Source of the DNA: Flavobacteriaceae bacterium PS02337
GTDB lineage: Bacteria > Bacteroidota > Bacteroidia > Flavobacteriales > Flavobacteriaceae
DNA: 64,000 nucleotides
Assembly (NCBI GenBank): GCA_029959285.1
Contig: JASCOE010000009.1
Span: forward strand, 210,245-274,244
Direction of reading: 5' to 3'
Shown here: one piece after another, positions 51,328 to 61,084 of the stretch
Position numbering within the stretch: position 1 is the stretch's first letter
Layout: the number at the start of each line of letters is the position of its first letter
The notes under the pieces: generated by a model
What the model saw: the letters and a program-made list of their open reading frames with translations, nothing else
Told to the model about the DNA's origin: nothing
Database searches by the model: none
Position numbers and translations under genes: made by a program

Positions 51328-52632
51328 ATGTACTCTTCTTAATAGAAAAATTGATGTAACGAAGAAGATTCCTAAAATTACAATTGCCGCACGCGGACTT
51401 CCTGTGATTTGATCTATAATTCCGTAAACACACATTCCGATTACGATTCCTATTTTTTCGGCAACATCATAAAAACTAAAAAATGATGCTGTGTCTTCTG
51501 TTTCTGGTAATAATTTTGAATAAGTTGATCTGGATAAAGCTTGAATTCCACCCATTACAAATCCTGCAACAGTCGCCATTACATAAAAATGCATTGGCAA
51601 TGTGATAAAAAATGCAAGCGCACAAAATACAGCCCAAATGGCATTAATAAAAATCAAAGTCGGAACGTTTCCAAATTTTTCTGACGCTCTAGAAGTTAAT
51701 ATTGCACCTACAACGGCTACAAGCTGAATAATTAAAATACAAATAATTAAACCAATTGTGCTTTCTTCTTTTGAAGACCAATGAATTTCTTGTGCTCCAA
51801 AATAAGTAGCAACTAACATAACGGTTTGAACTGCCATACTAGAAACGAAAAAACCTCCTAAATAACGCTTCAAAGGAATGTTTTCCTTCAATAAAGCCCA
51901 AACTTTCTTTAATTCTTTGAAACCATTAAAAACAACAGAACTAGTTAATTTCTGTCCAGTTTCTTTACTCCCTTTAGGCAAATAATAATACGTGTATTGA
52001 CTAAATAAAATCCACCAAACTCCAACCATGATAAAAGAATAACGCATGGCTTTCATTGCTGCTTCTCCATCTGTACCTGAAATTCCGAAAATTTTAGGTT
52101 TCATAATCATTGCTAAATTGATAATCAACAAAATAACACTTCCAACGTATCCTAAAGAATATCCTTTTGCACTAATTCTATCTTGCTGTTCTTCAAAAGC
52201 AATATCTGGAAGATAAGAATTGTAGAAAACTAAACTTCCCCAATAACCCAATAATCCTAAAAAGTAAAATAATAATCCAACATAAATATTATCAAGATCG
52301 AACCAATACAATCCCATACAAGAAAGCGCTCCCAAATAGCAGAAAAACTTCATGAAAGACTTTTTATTTCCAACATAATCAGCAATTCCTGATAATAATG
52401 GTGAAATAAAAGAAACGACCATAAACGCAAAGGCAGTTATAAAACTAATTAAGGCTGAGTTTTTAAGATGCATTCCGAAAACGTCAATATAATGATCGCG
52501 ATCACTAAACAAAGCTTCATAAAAAATTGGAAATACTGCCGAAGCAATAGTAAGTGTATAAACAGAATTGGCCCAATCATAAAATGCCCATGCATTTAAT
52601 AATTTCTTATCTCCTTTTTGTAGGTTTTTCAT
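51307..52632 (-). CDS. MFS transporter, UMF1/Atg22-like
   Basis: A 441-residue major facilitator protein with about twelve helices. The N-terminal LNAWAFYDWANSVYTLTI and the segment VFYNSYLPDIA are typical of the UMF1 family (related to yeast Atg22, a vacuolar amino acid exporter). The second half has MGGIQALSRSTYSKLLPETEDTA, a family signature. Likely role is efflux of amino acids or similar small molecules, unproven in bacteria. Confidence 0.88.
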   Translation of the reverse strand: MKNLQKGDKKLLNAWAFYDWANSVYTLTIASAVFPIFYEALFSDRDHYIDVFGMHLKNSALISFITAFAFMVVSFISPLLSGIADYVGNKKSFMKFFCYLGALSCMGLYWFDLDNIYVGLLFYFLGLLGYWGSLVFYNSYLPDIAFEEQQDRISAKGYSLGYVGSVILLIINLAMIMKPKIFGISGTDGEAAMKAMRYSFIMVGVWWILFSQYTYYYLPKGSKETGQKLTSSVVFNGFKELKKVWALLKENIPLKRYLGGFFVSSMAVQTVMLVATYFGAQEIHWSSKEESTIGLIICILIIQLVAVVGAILTSRASEKFGNVPTLIFINAIWAVFCALAFFITLPMHFYVMATVAGFVMGGIQALSRSTYSKLLPETEDTASFFSFYDVAEKIGIVIGMCVYGIIDQITGSPRAAIVILGIFFVTSIFLLRRVHKKDVLN

Positions 52633-52738
52633 CGAAATTGATTTTGTTAAATGTGCTACGAATTTATCTAATTTTTATCATAATCAAAGACAAATTATTC
52701 AATTCGTACATTATTAAATTATCAACTTCAATAAAAAT

Positions 52739-52771
52739 AAAAAAGCTATTCGAAATCGAATAGCTTTTTTT
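52739..52771 (-). terminator. Terminator of M48 gene
   Basis: AAAAAAGCTATTCG (52739-52752) and CGAATAGCTTTTTT (52757-52770), a perfect 14-pair stem with loop AAAT, ends with T residues on both strands. Confidence 0.9.
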
Positions 52772-52794
52772 AAATTTCTATAAATAAGTTTTAC

Positions 52795-53604
52795 TTATTT
52801 TATTGTTCCAACTTTTAGAGCAATTGCTTTTGCTTCAGGAATTAAAGCTCTAATATTAGCAATTCTTGTTGCATCTGAAGGGTGAGTACTCATAAATTCT
52901 GGTGTTCCAGATCCTCCAGATTTTGCAGACATTCTACTCCAAAAATCAACAGCGTCTTCAGGATTATAACCTGCAATTGCCATTAAAGTCAAACCGATTT
53001 TATCTGCTTCACTTTCGTTACTTCTACTAAATGGAAGCATTACTCCTACTTCAGAACCGATTCCGTAAGCTTGTGCAAAAATTTGCTGTGTCGCTTCAGA
53101 TTTTCCGCTTGTTGCAGCTCCCAAAGCTACTCCACCAATTTGTTGCAATTGTGCAGCAGACATTCTTTGTGCTCCGTGATTGGCTAATGCATGAGAAACT
53201 TCATGTCCCATAACAGTTGCTAAACCCGATTCGTTTTGTGTAACTGGCAAAATACCAGAATAAACAACAATTTTTCCTCCTGGCAAACACCATGCATTAA
53301 CTTCTTTATTATCAACAAGTTTATATTCCCAGCGATAATCTTTTAAATATTGAGATTGCCCCAAATACGTTAAATACTTTTCAGCCGCAGCTTTAATTTT
53401 ATATCCAACCGTTTCAACACGTTTTGCATCTGCAGTTCCAGTTATCACTTTATTTTCTGATAAAAACTGACTATATTGTTGGAATGATGATGGAAATAAT
53501 TCGCTATTTGAAACAAAATTCAAATTCTGTTTTCCAGTAATTGGATTTGTTGCACATGCCATTACAAATGCTCCAAAAATTCCTAAAAGAAAATATTTTT
53601 TCAT
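52795..53604 (-). CDS. M48 family metalloprotease, lipoprotein
   Basis: A 269-residue lipoprotein: the signal ends VMAC with Cys17. The zinc motif HEVSH is at residues 134-138 in GHEVSHALANHG, with the third ligand in NESEADKIG. The start of the mature chain ATNPITGKQNLNFVS is highly conserved in LoiP/YcaL-like proteins, which are periplasmic proteases for outer membrane quality control. It has no BepA-like TPR part. A TATTTTTG -7 element is at 53633-53626. Confidence 0.92.
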   Translation of the reverse strand: MKKYFLLGIFGAFVMACATNPITGKQNLNFVSNSELFPSSFQQYSQFLSENKVITGTADAKRVETVGYKIKAAAEKYLTYLGQSQYLKDYRWEYKLVDNKEVNAWCLPGGKIVVYSGILPVTQNESGLATVMGHEVSHALANHGAQRMSAAQLQQIGGVALGAATSGKSEATQQIFAQAYGIGSEVGVMLPFSRSNESEADKIGLTLMAIAGYNPEDAVDFWSRMSAKSGGSGTPEFMSTHPSDATRIANIRALIPEAKAIALKVGTIK

Positions 53605-53625
53605 AATTCTACCTGATTTTTACTT

Positions 53626-53633
53626 CAAAAATA
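53626..53633 (-). promoter_or_regulatory. Putative -7 element of M48 gene
   Basis: TATTTTTG on the minus strand 22 bases before the start codon; no good TTTG at -33. Confidence 0.35.
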
Positions 53634-53689
53634 CAATTTAAAAAAACATAATATTTTATACAATTAGTAAAAAAAATATCAAAATTTAA

Positions 53690-56089
53690 CTATTCACCAA
53701 CAATATGAAGCTCATTAAACTCTTTATCAACAATTAAGAATTTATTTTGCTCAAAATTGATTTTATTGAAATCAATTTTTTCATTATCAATTTCGATTTC
53801 GGTTACTTTAAATGGCAAACCGATTAAATTGATTTTATACTTCGTATATGGCGTTTCGTATTTTCCTTCTTTATGAAGCTGGACAATCAATTCTTTTTCT
53901 TTTCCGATAGTTCTTAACGAAAGAAAACTATAACGTCCTTTTTTATAATCGTAACCGTCTTGAGCGTCTTCATAAACAGCCGAATTTTCTTTTCCATTTT
54001 TATAATAAACATCAAGGGTCAATTCGTCAAATTCCAATTCGCCAACATATTGCTGAACAGGATATTTTGGAATAATGGCACCCGCTTTTACAAAGACAGG
54101 AATTTCATCAAATTTCGTATCAACCCAGATTTCTTTTCCACCAATAAACAATTCATTTGTCCAGTAGTTATACCATTCACCTCTAGGAATATACATACGT
54201 CTACCTACAGCGTTAGGTTCAAGTATCGGACAAACTAAAATTTGGTTTCCAAAGATAAATTCGTCGTTACGATAATGCGTTTGTGTATCGTCTTGATCGT
54301 AATAAACTAAAGGTTTCAACATCGGAACTCCTTCTTCGATATACTGCCAAAACATGGTATATAAATAAGGCAATAATTGATAACGAAGACTTACAAATTT
54401 TCTAGTAATATTAATTACTTCTTCATCAAAAGCCCACGGTTCTTGATTTCCATGGTCTCCAGAAGAATGCGTTCTACAAAACGGATGAAAAACACCTAAC
54501 TGAATCCAACGTGCGTACAATTCTCCTGTTGGCTGTTCTGCAAAACCACCTATATCAGAACCGGTAAATCCCATTCCAGAAATGGACAATCTTTGTACCT
54601 GAATATTGGCAATCCATAAATGTTCCCAAGTTGCTACGTTATCTCCTGTCCAAGAAGATGTGTAACGCTGCGCACCTGCATAAGCTGATCTTGTAATGAC
54701 AAAAGGACGTTTTGGATATGCAAAACGTTTTACGCCATGATAAGTTGCTCTTGCCATTTGCGTTCCGTAAATATTATGCGCTTTTCTATGGCTGCACGGA
54801 TTTCCGTCGTAAACGTGACGAACATCCATAGGAAAAGTTTTATTTGGAACCTCCATAACGGCAGGTTCATTCATATCATTCCAAACCCCTTTTACTCCAA
54901 TATCTGAAATTAATTCTTTAAATAATCCAGCCCACCATTCTCTAACAACGGGATTTGTGTAATCTGGAAAATTACATTCTCCTGGCCAAACTTTTCCTTT
55001 CATATAAGGTCCATCGGCTCTTTTACAGAAATAATCTTTTTCGAGGCCTTCTTTGTAAACCCAATAATCTTTATCGATTTTAATTCCTGGATCTATAATT
55101 ACAATGGTTTTAAAGCCATCTTCGGCCAATTCTGCAACCATTTTTTTCGGATCTGGAAAATAGTCTTTATTCCAAGTAAAACATCGAAAACCATCCATAT
55201 AATCGATATCTAAATAAATAGCGTCACATGGAATTTGAAGTTCTCTAAATTTTGAAGTAATTTCTTTGACTTTACTTTCTGGATAATAACTCCATTTACA
55301 TTGATGATATCCTAATACCCAAAGCGGTGGTAATTCTGGTTTACCTGTTAAATCGGTATAAGTGGTAACAACATCCTGCATTTGAGGACCGTAAACGAAA
55401 TAATAATTCATCTCGCCTCCTTCTGCCCAAAAACTGGTTATATTTCTTCTTTCTTGACAAAAATCAAAGAAAGTTCGAAACGTATTATCAAAGAAAATTC
55501 CGTAAGCTTGTTTATTATGAAGACCAATATAAAATGGAACAACTTTATAAAGAGGTTCTTGATCTTTTTGATAAGCGTATTGATCTGTAGCAAAATTTTC
55601 AACTCTTTTTCCTTTAAGGTTCATTTGAGTCGCTTTATCTCCAAGACCGTAATAACATTCTCCGTCTTTAGAATATTTGCTCATTTTAACGATATTTCCG
55701 CCGTATTCGTAGCTTTCTTCCCAATGAAAACCAAGTTCGTCTTCAAGAATTAAAAAATCATTTAAATCGTAAATAAAAACACGTAAATCTGCTTTTTGAA
55801 TTTTGCATTTTACTTTGCTGGTTCTAATTTGAAAAAATGTTTCTTCTTCTGTAACTTCTAAAAAGTTATAACCGTGAAGCTGCGTTTTATCAATTGCATA
55901 CGAAAAATCATTGCTGAAATATCCTTTTGTAGTAAAACGAAATCGAATTAAACTATCGCGAAGAATGGTAACTTTTAAGATTACTTTATTGTCCGTATTA
56001 AAAAAAACTGAATCTCCTTCGTGCTCGTAAGAAACAATTTTTGATGGATATAAATCGCCTTTGTATTCTAATGATGTATTTGTAATCAT
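53690..56089 (-). CDS. GH31 alpha-glucosidase
   Basis: A 799-residue glycoside hydrolase of family 31. The nucleophile is D405 in WNDMNEP and the acid/base D483 in SWTGDN. Segments such as WVLGYHQCKWSYYPESKV and IDYMDGFRCFTWN are typical of alpha-glucosidases in this family. There is no signal peptide, so it probably works in the cytoplasm, cleaving alpha-1,4 glucosides such as maltose or glycogen-derived oligosaccharides. It lies downstream of the glg operon across a 205-bp gap that has its own -7 element and a LacI-type palindrome. Confidence 0.93.
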   Translation of the reverse strand: MITNTSLEYKGDLYPSKIVSYEHEGDSVFFNTDNKVILKVTILRDSLIRFRFTTKGYFSNDFSYAIDKTQLHGYNFLEVTEEETFFQIRTSKVKCKIQKADLRVFIYDLNDFLILEDELGFHWEESYEYGGNIVKMSKYSKDGECYYGLGDKATQMNLKGKRVENFATDQYAYQKDQEPLYKVVPFYIGLHNKQAYGIFFDNTFRTFFDFCQERRNITSFWAEGGEMNYYFVYGPQMQDVVTTYTDLTGKPELPPLWVLGYHQCKWSYYPESKVKEITSKFRELQIPCDAIYLDIDYMDGFRCFTWNKDYFPDPKKMVAELAEDGFKTIVIIDPGIKIDKDYWVYKEGLEKDYFCKRADGPYMKGKVWPGECNFPDYTNPVVREWWAGLFKELISDIGVKGVWNDMNEPAVMEVPNKTFPMDVRHVYDGNPCSHRKAHNIYGTQMARATYHGVKRFAYPKRPFVITRSAYAGAQRYTSSWTGDNVATWEHLWIANIQVQRLSISGMGFTGSDIGGFAEQPTGELYARWIQLGVFHPFCRTHSSGDHGNQEPWAFDEEVINITRKFVSLRYQLLPYLYTMFWQYIEEGVPMLKPLVYYDQDDTQTHYRNDEFIFGNQILVCPILEPNAVGRRMYIPRGEWYNYWTNELFIGGKEIWVDTKFDEIPVFVKAGAIIPKYPVQQYVGELEFDELTLDVYYKNGKENSAVYEDAQDGYDYKKGRYSFLSLRTIGKEKELIVQLHKEGKYETPYTKYKINLIGLPFKVTEIEIDNEKIDFNKINFEQNKFLIVDKEFNELHIVGE

Positions 56090-56128
56090 ATCTTCACTGA
56101 ATTAATTTATAACTTTTTGTCTTTCTTT

Positions 56129-56136
56129 CAAACATA
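56129..56136 (-). promoter_or_regulatory. Putative -7 element of GH31 gene
   Basis: TATGTTTG on the minus strand, 40 bases before the start codon. It fits TAnnTTTG; the -33 region is not clear. Confidence 0.45.
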
Positions 56137-56180
56137 CAAAAAAAGATGATAAAGCCCTATGAATAAAAGGTTTATTCACG

Positions 56181-56190
56181 AAAACGTTTT
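56181..56190. promoter_or_regulatory. LacI-type operator-like palindrome
   Basis: AAAACGTTTT, a perfect palindrome with central CG, inside GAAAACGTTTTTTC. LacI family regulators of sugar use typically bind such sites. It is 45 bases upstream of the -7 element of GH31. Confidence 0.45.
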
Positions 56191-56294
56191 TTCTGAATGA
56201 GTGTTAAATTACAAAACAAAAAATCAACAATTTGATAATTTTAAAAGGAAAAAATAACAAAATCTTAGTACTGAAATTGATTGTAAGATTTTTA

Positions 56295-58199
56295 CTAACT
56301 CAAAGAATAAACTGTAACACTCAAAGGAGGCAACAATAATTCTGCTGAAAAATCTCTACCATCATAAGAAATGGATTCAATTTTTAGTGATTTTGAATTT
56401 CCAACTCCACTTCCGCCATAAGTAACGGCATCACTATTGAAAATTTCGTTTAGTTTTCCTTTTTTCGGAATACCAATTCTATAGTTTTCTCTCACAACTG
56501 GAGTAAAATTGCAAACCACAATTACATTTTCATCTGGATTATTTCCTTTTCTGATATAAGATAAAACAGCATTTTGATGATCAGAATAGTTAATCCATTC
56601 AAAACCATCTCCTGTAAATTGTTTTTCATACAAAGCAGGTTGCGATTTATATAATTGATTTAAATCTGTTATCATTTTTTTTATTCCAGAATGAAAATCA
56701 TATTGCAATAAATGCCAATCTAAACTTTGCTCGAAATTCCATTCGCCAGTTTGACCAAATTCTGCTCCTTGAAACAATAATTTCGTTCCAGGATGTGTGA
56801 ACATATAACCGTATAACAATCTCAAGTTTGCAAAACGTTGCCATTCGTCGCCAGGCATTTTATAAATAAGCGACTGTTTACCATAAACCACTTCGTCATG
56901 AGAAAACGGAAGCATAAAGTTTTCTGTAAACGCATAAGTCATAGAAAAAGTCAAATCGTTTTGATGGTATTTTCTATAAACAGTTTCTTTTTGAAAATAT
57001 TCTAAAGTATCGTGCATCCAGCCCATCATCCATTTCATTCCGAAACCTAAACCTCCAAAAGAAGTTGGTCTAGAAACCATAGGAAACGAAGTACTTTCTT
57101 CTGCTATTGTCTGAACTCCATCAAAATTAGAATAAATTACTTCATTAAATTCTTTAAGAAAACTGATTGAATCTAGATTTTCTCTACCTCCAAAAATATT
57201 AGCTTCCCATTCGCCATCTTTTCTAGAATAATCAAGATATAACATTGAAGCAACAGCGTCAACTCTTAATCCATCAACGTGGTAATTTTGAAGCCAAAAA
57301 ACCGCATTGCTAATTAAAAAAGCGCGGACTTCATTTCTTCCATAATTAAAAACTAAACTTTTCCAATCTGGATGATAGCCTTTTCTACGATCTGGATGTT
57401 CGTATAAATGTGAGCCGTCAAAGTAACCTAAACCATGTGCATCATCAGGAAAATGCGACGGCACCCAATCTAAAATAACTCCAATTCCTTCTTGATGTAA
57501 TCTATCTACAAGAAGCATAAAATCCTGCGGTTTTCCAAAACGAGAAGTTGGCGCAAAATATCCTGTTAATTGATAACCCCACGAAGGATCATACGGATAT
57601 TCCATAACTGGCATAAATTCTACGTGAGTAAAACCTGTTTCTTTTACATATTGTACCAAATCATCTGCTAATTCTAGATAGCTTAAAAAACGGTTATGTT
57701 CCGCACGTTTCCAAGATCCTAAATGTACTTCGTAGACAGAATAAGGTTTATCTAAACCGTTTTTATCTTTACGATTTTGCATCCAATTTTCGTCTTTCCA
57801 CTTATACTCTAAATCCCAAACTACAGAAGCTGTATGTGGTGGTTTTTCACAATATAAAGCAAAAGGATCCGCTTTTTCTGTAACTACACCATTTATACTA
57901 GATTGAATTTTATATTTATAAAGAGCACCTTTAGAAATTTCTGGAATAAATCCTTCCCAAATTCCAGATGAATCCCAGCGAACATTCAAAACGTGCTCTC
58001 CATTTGTCCAATAATTAAAATCGCCAACAACCGAAACAGAATGTGCCGTTGGAGCCCAAACCGCAAAATAAACGCCTTTTATTCCATTTACTTCAGTTAA
58101 ATGCGCACCTAATTTTTCATATAATTTAAAGTGTTTTCCAGCTTTAAATAAATCAATATCAAAGTCGGTAAATAGAGAATGTGCGATTACTTTAGTCAT
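56295..58199 (-). CDS. glgB: 1,4-alpha-glucan branching enzyme
   Basis: A 634-residue GH13 enzyme that makes alpha-1,6 branches in glycogen. The N-terminal CBM48 part (about residues 20-115: VYFAVWAPTAHSVSVVGDFN) precedes the TIM barrel with the nucleophile D314 in GLRVDAVAS and the acid/base E367 in TIAEES; SHDEVVYGKQSL is characteristic of branching enzymes. The C-terminal beta domain ends at PPLSVTVYSL. It is third in the glgA-glgC-glgB unit, after a 71-base gap with a hexanucleotide repeat. Confidence 0.95.
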   Translation of the reverse strand: MTKVIAHSLFTDFDIDLFKAGKHFKLYEKLGAHLTEVNGIKGVYFAVWAPTAHSVSVVGDFNYWTNGEHVLNVRWDSSGIWEGFIPEISKGALYKYKIQSSINGVVTEKADPFALYCEKPPHTASVVWDLEYKWKDENWMQNRKDKNGLDKPYSVYEVHLGSWKRAEHNRFLSYLELADDLVQYVKETGFTHVEFMPVMEYPYDPSWGYQLTGYFAPTSRFGKPQDFMLLVDRLHQEGIGVILDWVPSHFPDDAHGLGYFDGSHLYEHPDRRKGYHPDWKSLVFNYGRNEVRAFLISNAVFWLQNYHVDGLRVDAVASMLYLDYSRKDGEWEANIFGGRENLDSISFLKEFNEVIYSNFDGVQTIAEESTSFPMVSRPTSFGGLGFGMKWMMGWMHDTLEYFQKETVYRKYHQNDLTFSMTYAFTENFMLPFSHDEVVYGKQSLIYKMPGDEWQRFANLRLLYGYMFTHPGTKLLFQGAEFGQTGEWNFEQSLDWHLLQYDFHSGIKKMITDLNQLYKSQPALYEKQFTGDGFEWINYSDHQNAVLSYIRKGNNPDENVIVVCNFTPVVRENYRIGIPKKGKLNEIFNSDAVTYGGSGVGNSKSLKIESISYDGRDFSAELLLPPLSVTVYSLS

Positions 58200-58220
58200 G
58201 TTAGGTTTTTAAGGCAAAAA

Positions 58221-58264
58221 TTGATATTGATATTGATATTGATATTGATATTGATATTGATATT
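58221..58264. repeat. TTGATA hexanucleotide tandem repeat
   Basis: Just over seven copies of TTGATA (44 bases) without interruption in the 71-base space between glgC and glgB, ending about 22 bases before the glgB start codon on the minus strand. Pure repeats of this kind change length by slippage. Confidence 0.9.
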
Positions 58265-58270
58265 AAAAAT

Positions 58271-59551
58271 TTATTCTATTCTGAAATTATCTGACAAGGT
58301 TACTCCTTTTTTGATAACTACAATTCCGTCTTTGATACTGTATAATTCGTTTGTAAAATTATCTAAATGCTTACCTCCAGAAATATGAACATTGTTTCCT
58401 ATACGCACATTTTTATCAATCAAAGCATTATTGATGTAGCAATTTTCACCAATTCCAACGTGAATTTTACTGACACTGCTTTCTTGATTTAATTCATCTA
58501 AATCTTGATAAAAATCGTTACCCATTACATAACAATTTTCTAAAACAGTTCCTTCTCCAATTCTAGAACGAATTCCAATTACAGAACTTTTAATTTCTTT
58601 CGCATTAATAATACAACCTTCAGAAATTAAAGATTGATTAATAATAGAATTTCTGAATTTTGACGGCGGTAATAATCTCGGTCTAGTAAAAATTTTATTT
58701 TCGTTATCAAATAAATTGAATTCTGGAATATCAGCCGTTAAACCAATATTTGCTTCAAAAAATGATTCAATATTTCCGATATCAGTCCAATATCCTTCAT
58801 ATTGATAACTTAATATTTTATGTTTTCCAACTGCTTGCGGAATGATTTCTTTACCAAAATCTTTCGTTTCCTGATTCCCCATTAATTCCTCCAATAATGG
58901 CTTATTGAAAATATAAATTCCCATCGAAGCAAGATATTTTTTTCCTTTTTCCTGCATATGTTCACTCACTTCAGATTCCCATTCAGGCAATAATGAAGCA
59001 TGTGGTTTTTCGATAAAAGCATGAATATTATTCTCATGATCCGTTTTAAGAATACCAAATTCTGGTGCATCTTTTGCGTTTACTGGCAAAGTCGCAATTG
59101 AAATTTCGGCATCTGCGGCAATATGTGCTTCTAACATTTCATTAAAATCCATTTGATACAATTGATCTCCAGAAAGAATTAACGCATGATCAAAATCGTG
59201 CTTTAAGAAATGCGACATACATTGTCTCACAGCATCTGCAGTTCCCTGAAACCAAGTCGGATTATCTGGAGTTTGTTCTGCAGCTAGAATATCAACAAAG
59301 GATTGACTAAAAATACTGAAGTTAAAAGTATTTTTGATATGTGCATTTAAAGAAGCCGAATTAAACTGAGTCAAAACAAATATTTTAAAAATATCAGAAT
59401 TGATGCAATTCGAAATTGGAATATCAACCAAACGATATTTTCCTCCAATTGGCACAGCGGGTTTTGATCTTGTTTCTGTTAATGGGAACAAGCGCGATCC
59501 TTGTCCTCCTCCTAAAATAATGGCAACTACATTTTTCTTTTTAAATTTCAT
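58271..59551 (-). CDS. glgC: Glucose-1-phosphate adenylyltransferase
   Basis: A 426-residue ADP-glucose pyrophosphorylase. I start it at 59551 (MKFKKKNVVAI) since that ATG overlaps the glgA stop as ATGA; the in-frame ATG at 59596 would add 15 residues of glgA sequence. The signature GGGQGSRL is at residues 14-21, then KPAVPIGGKYRLVDI, and WFQGTADAV for the nucleotide and substrate sites. The C-terminal part is a left-handed beta-helix with hexapeptide units. It makes ADP-glucose from ATP and glucose-1-phosphate, the committed step of glycogen synthesis. Confidence 0.96.
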   Translation of the reverse strand: MKFKKKNVVAIILGGGQGSRLFPLTETRSKPAVPIGGKYRLVDIPISNCINSDIFKIFVLTQFNSASLNAHIKNTFNFSIFSQSFVDILAAEQTPDNPTWFQGTADAVRQCMSHFLKHDFDHALILSGDQLYQMDFNEMLEAHIAADAEISIATLPVNAKDAPEFGILKTDHENNIHAFIEKPHASLLPEWESEVSEHMQEKGKKYLASMGIYIFNKPLLEELMGNQETKDFGKEIIPQAVGKHKILSYQYEGYWTDIGNIESFFEANIGLTADIPEFNLFDNENKIFTRPRLLPPSKFRNSIINQSLISEGCIINAKEIKSSVIGIRSRIGEGTVLENCYVMGNDFYQDLDELNQESSVSKIHVGIGENCYINNALIDKNVRIGNNVHISGGKHLDNFTNELYSIKDGIVVIKKGVTLSDNFRIE

Positions 59552-60969
59552 TTTGGCTGAATTATTAAGTTGTATATTTCGATATATTCTTGGCACACTC
59601 TTTCCCAGGAATGGTCTGCTGACATTCCTCTTTTTAAAACTTTATTAAAATTTTCTTTATTATCGTACAACTTTACAGCACGATTAATAGAATAAGTAAT
59701 ATCTGCAACTGAAGCTTGATCGTGACAGATTCCATTTCCTTCATCTCCATAATCTACAACTGTATCTCTCAATCCTCCAGTTCTTCGCACAATCGGAATA
59801 GTTCCATAACGCATTGCATACATTTGGTTTAAACCACAAGGTTCTACTCTCGAAGGCATTAAAATATAATCTGAACCTGCATAAATTAAGTGCGCTAAAT
59901 CTTCATTATAACCTATAAAAACATTATAATTTCCTTTGTAGTCATTTCTCAACTGCGTTAATTGCGACTCAATTTCTGAATTTCCTGAACCTAAAATTAG
60001 AATATTAATTTCTTCTAAATTTTCAGACAAAGCTAAAGCTGAAGCATATGGCAATAAATCACCTCCTTTTTCTTCAAATAAACGCCCGATAAAACTAAAT
60101 AAAGGTTTTGAAGGATCTAGATCAAATTGCTCGCAAAGCTTTTCTTTATTCTTCGCTTTTCCTACTTCAAAATTTTCTATAGAATAATTTTCAGTAATCA
60201 TTTTATCTTTCAACGGATTCCATACTTCAATATCAATTCCGTTTAAAATTCCTTTTGATTTATTTCGAACTGAATTAAATAAAGATTCTAAGCCATTAGC
60301 ATACAGATTAATTTCATTTAAATAACTCGGAGAAACAGTTGTTACCGCATTGGCACATTTTACTGCAACTGCAAGCGAATTAATTGAATTATTCCACTCT
60401 AAAAATCCAACATGTTTTAAATCAAATTCTGGTAAATAATACAATTTATCAAAACCAAACCAACCTTGATATAATCCATTATGAATTGTTATAACTGTTT
60501 TTACATCTTTCAGACTTTCATACTTATAAGCAAACTGCAATAAAAACGGAATTAAACCTGTATGATGATCATGACAATTTATAACATCTGGAACTTTTTT
60601 TCTGGCAATAATCCAATCTAAAGTAGCTATTTGAAAAGATAGAAATCGTTCAATATCATCTTCATAACCATAAACGTTTGGTCTGTCAAATAATTCATTA
60701 ATTTCTATTAGATATAATTCATAACCTAATTTATCTGTACTCTCTTTCAAAACATTAAAAGGAAAATTAAAGTTGCCCAATTTAATTGTTCCCCAATGAA
60801 CGCATTCAAAATCATTTTCTCTTCTAAATTTCGTATCATAACAGGGAACAACAACTCTAACATTGTGACCCGAATTTTTTTGATATTTAGGCAATGCGCC
60901 AACTACATCTGCCAGTCCGCCAACCTTTGCCATTGGATAACATTCTGCACTAATATGAAATATCTCCAT
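59548..60969 (-). CDS. glgA: Glycogen synthase
   Basis: A 473-residue GT5 glycosyltransferase that adds glucose from ADP-glucose to alpha-1,4 glucan. KVGGLADVVGALPK (K15 to K28) is the ADP-glucose binding motif, FIGRLFEEKGGDLL the second-domain loop, and EPCGLNQMYAMRYG carries the conserved E-X7-E pair. It begins the glgA-glgC-glgB operon. Its stop shares ATGA with the start of glgC. Confidence 0.95.
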   Translation of the reverse strand: MEIFHISAECYPMAKVGGLADVVGALPKYQKNSGHNVRVVVPCYDTKFRRENDFECVHWGTIKLGNFNFPFNVLKESTDKLGYELYLIEINELFDRPNVYGYEDDIERFLSFQIATLDWIIARKKVPDVINCHDHHTGLIPFLLQFAYKYESLKDVKTVITIHNGLYQGWFGFDKLYYLPEFDLKHVGFLEWNNSINSLAVAVKCANAVTTVSPSYLNEINLYANGLESLFNSVRNKSKGILNGIDIEVWNPLKDKMITENYSIENFEVGKAKNKEKLCEQFDLDPSKPLFSFIGRLFEEKGGDLLPYASALALSENLEEINILILGSGNSEIESQLTQLRNDYKGNYNVFIGYNEDLAHLIYAGSDYILMPSRVEPCGLNQMYAMRYGTIPIVRRTGGLRDTVVDYGDEGNGICHDQASVADITYSINRAVKLYDNKENFNKVLKRGMSADHSWERVCQEYIEIYNLIIQPK

Positions 60970-61084
60970 CAGAAATTAAATTATGATACTTTTTTAAGAA
61001 GCAATTATTTATATACTACTTTTATGTTTTTTAAATTTAGCAAAAAAACAGGCAGAGTTTTGCTTAAAAATAAGTTTTATCGAA

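Noticed and set aside
58179-58388. Plus-strand ORF with poly Leu-Ile
   Set aside because: It only reads the hexanucleotide repeat between glgC and glgB.
59552-59596. Longer start of glgC at 59596
   Set aside because: It would lie inside glgA; the ATGA overlap at 59548-59551 and the family start support 59551.
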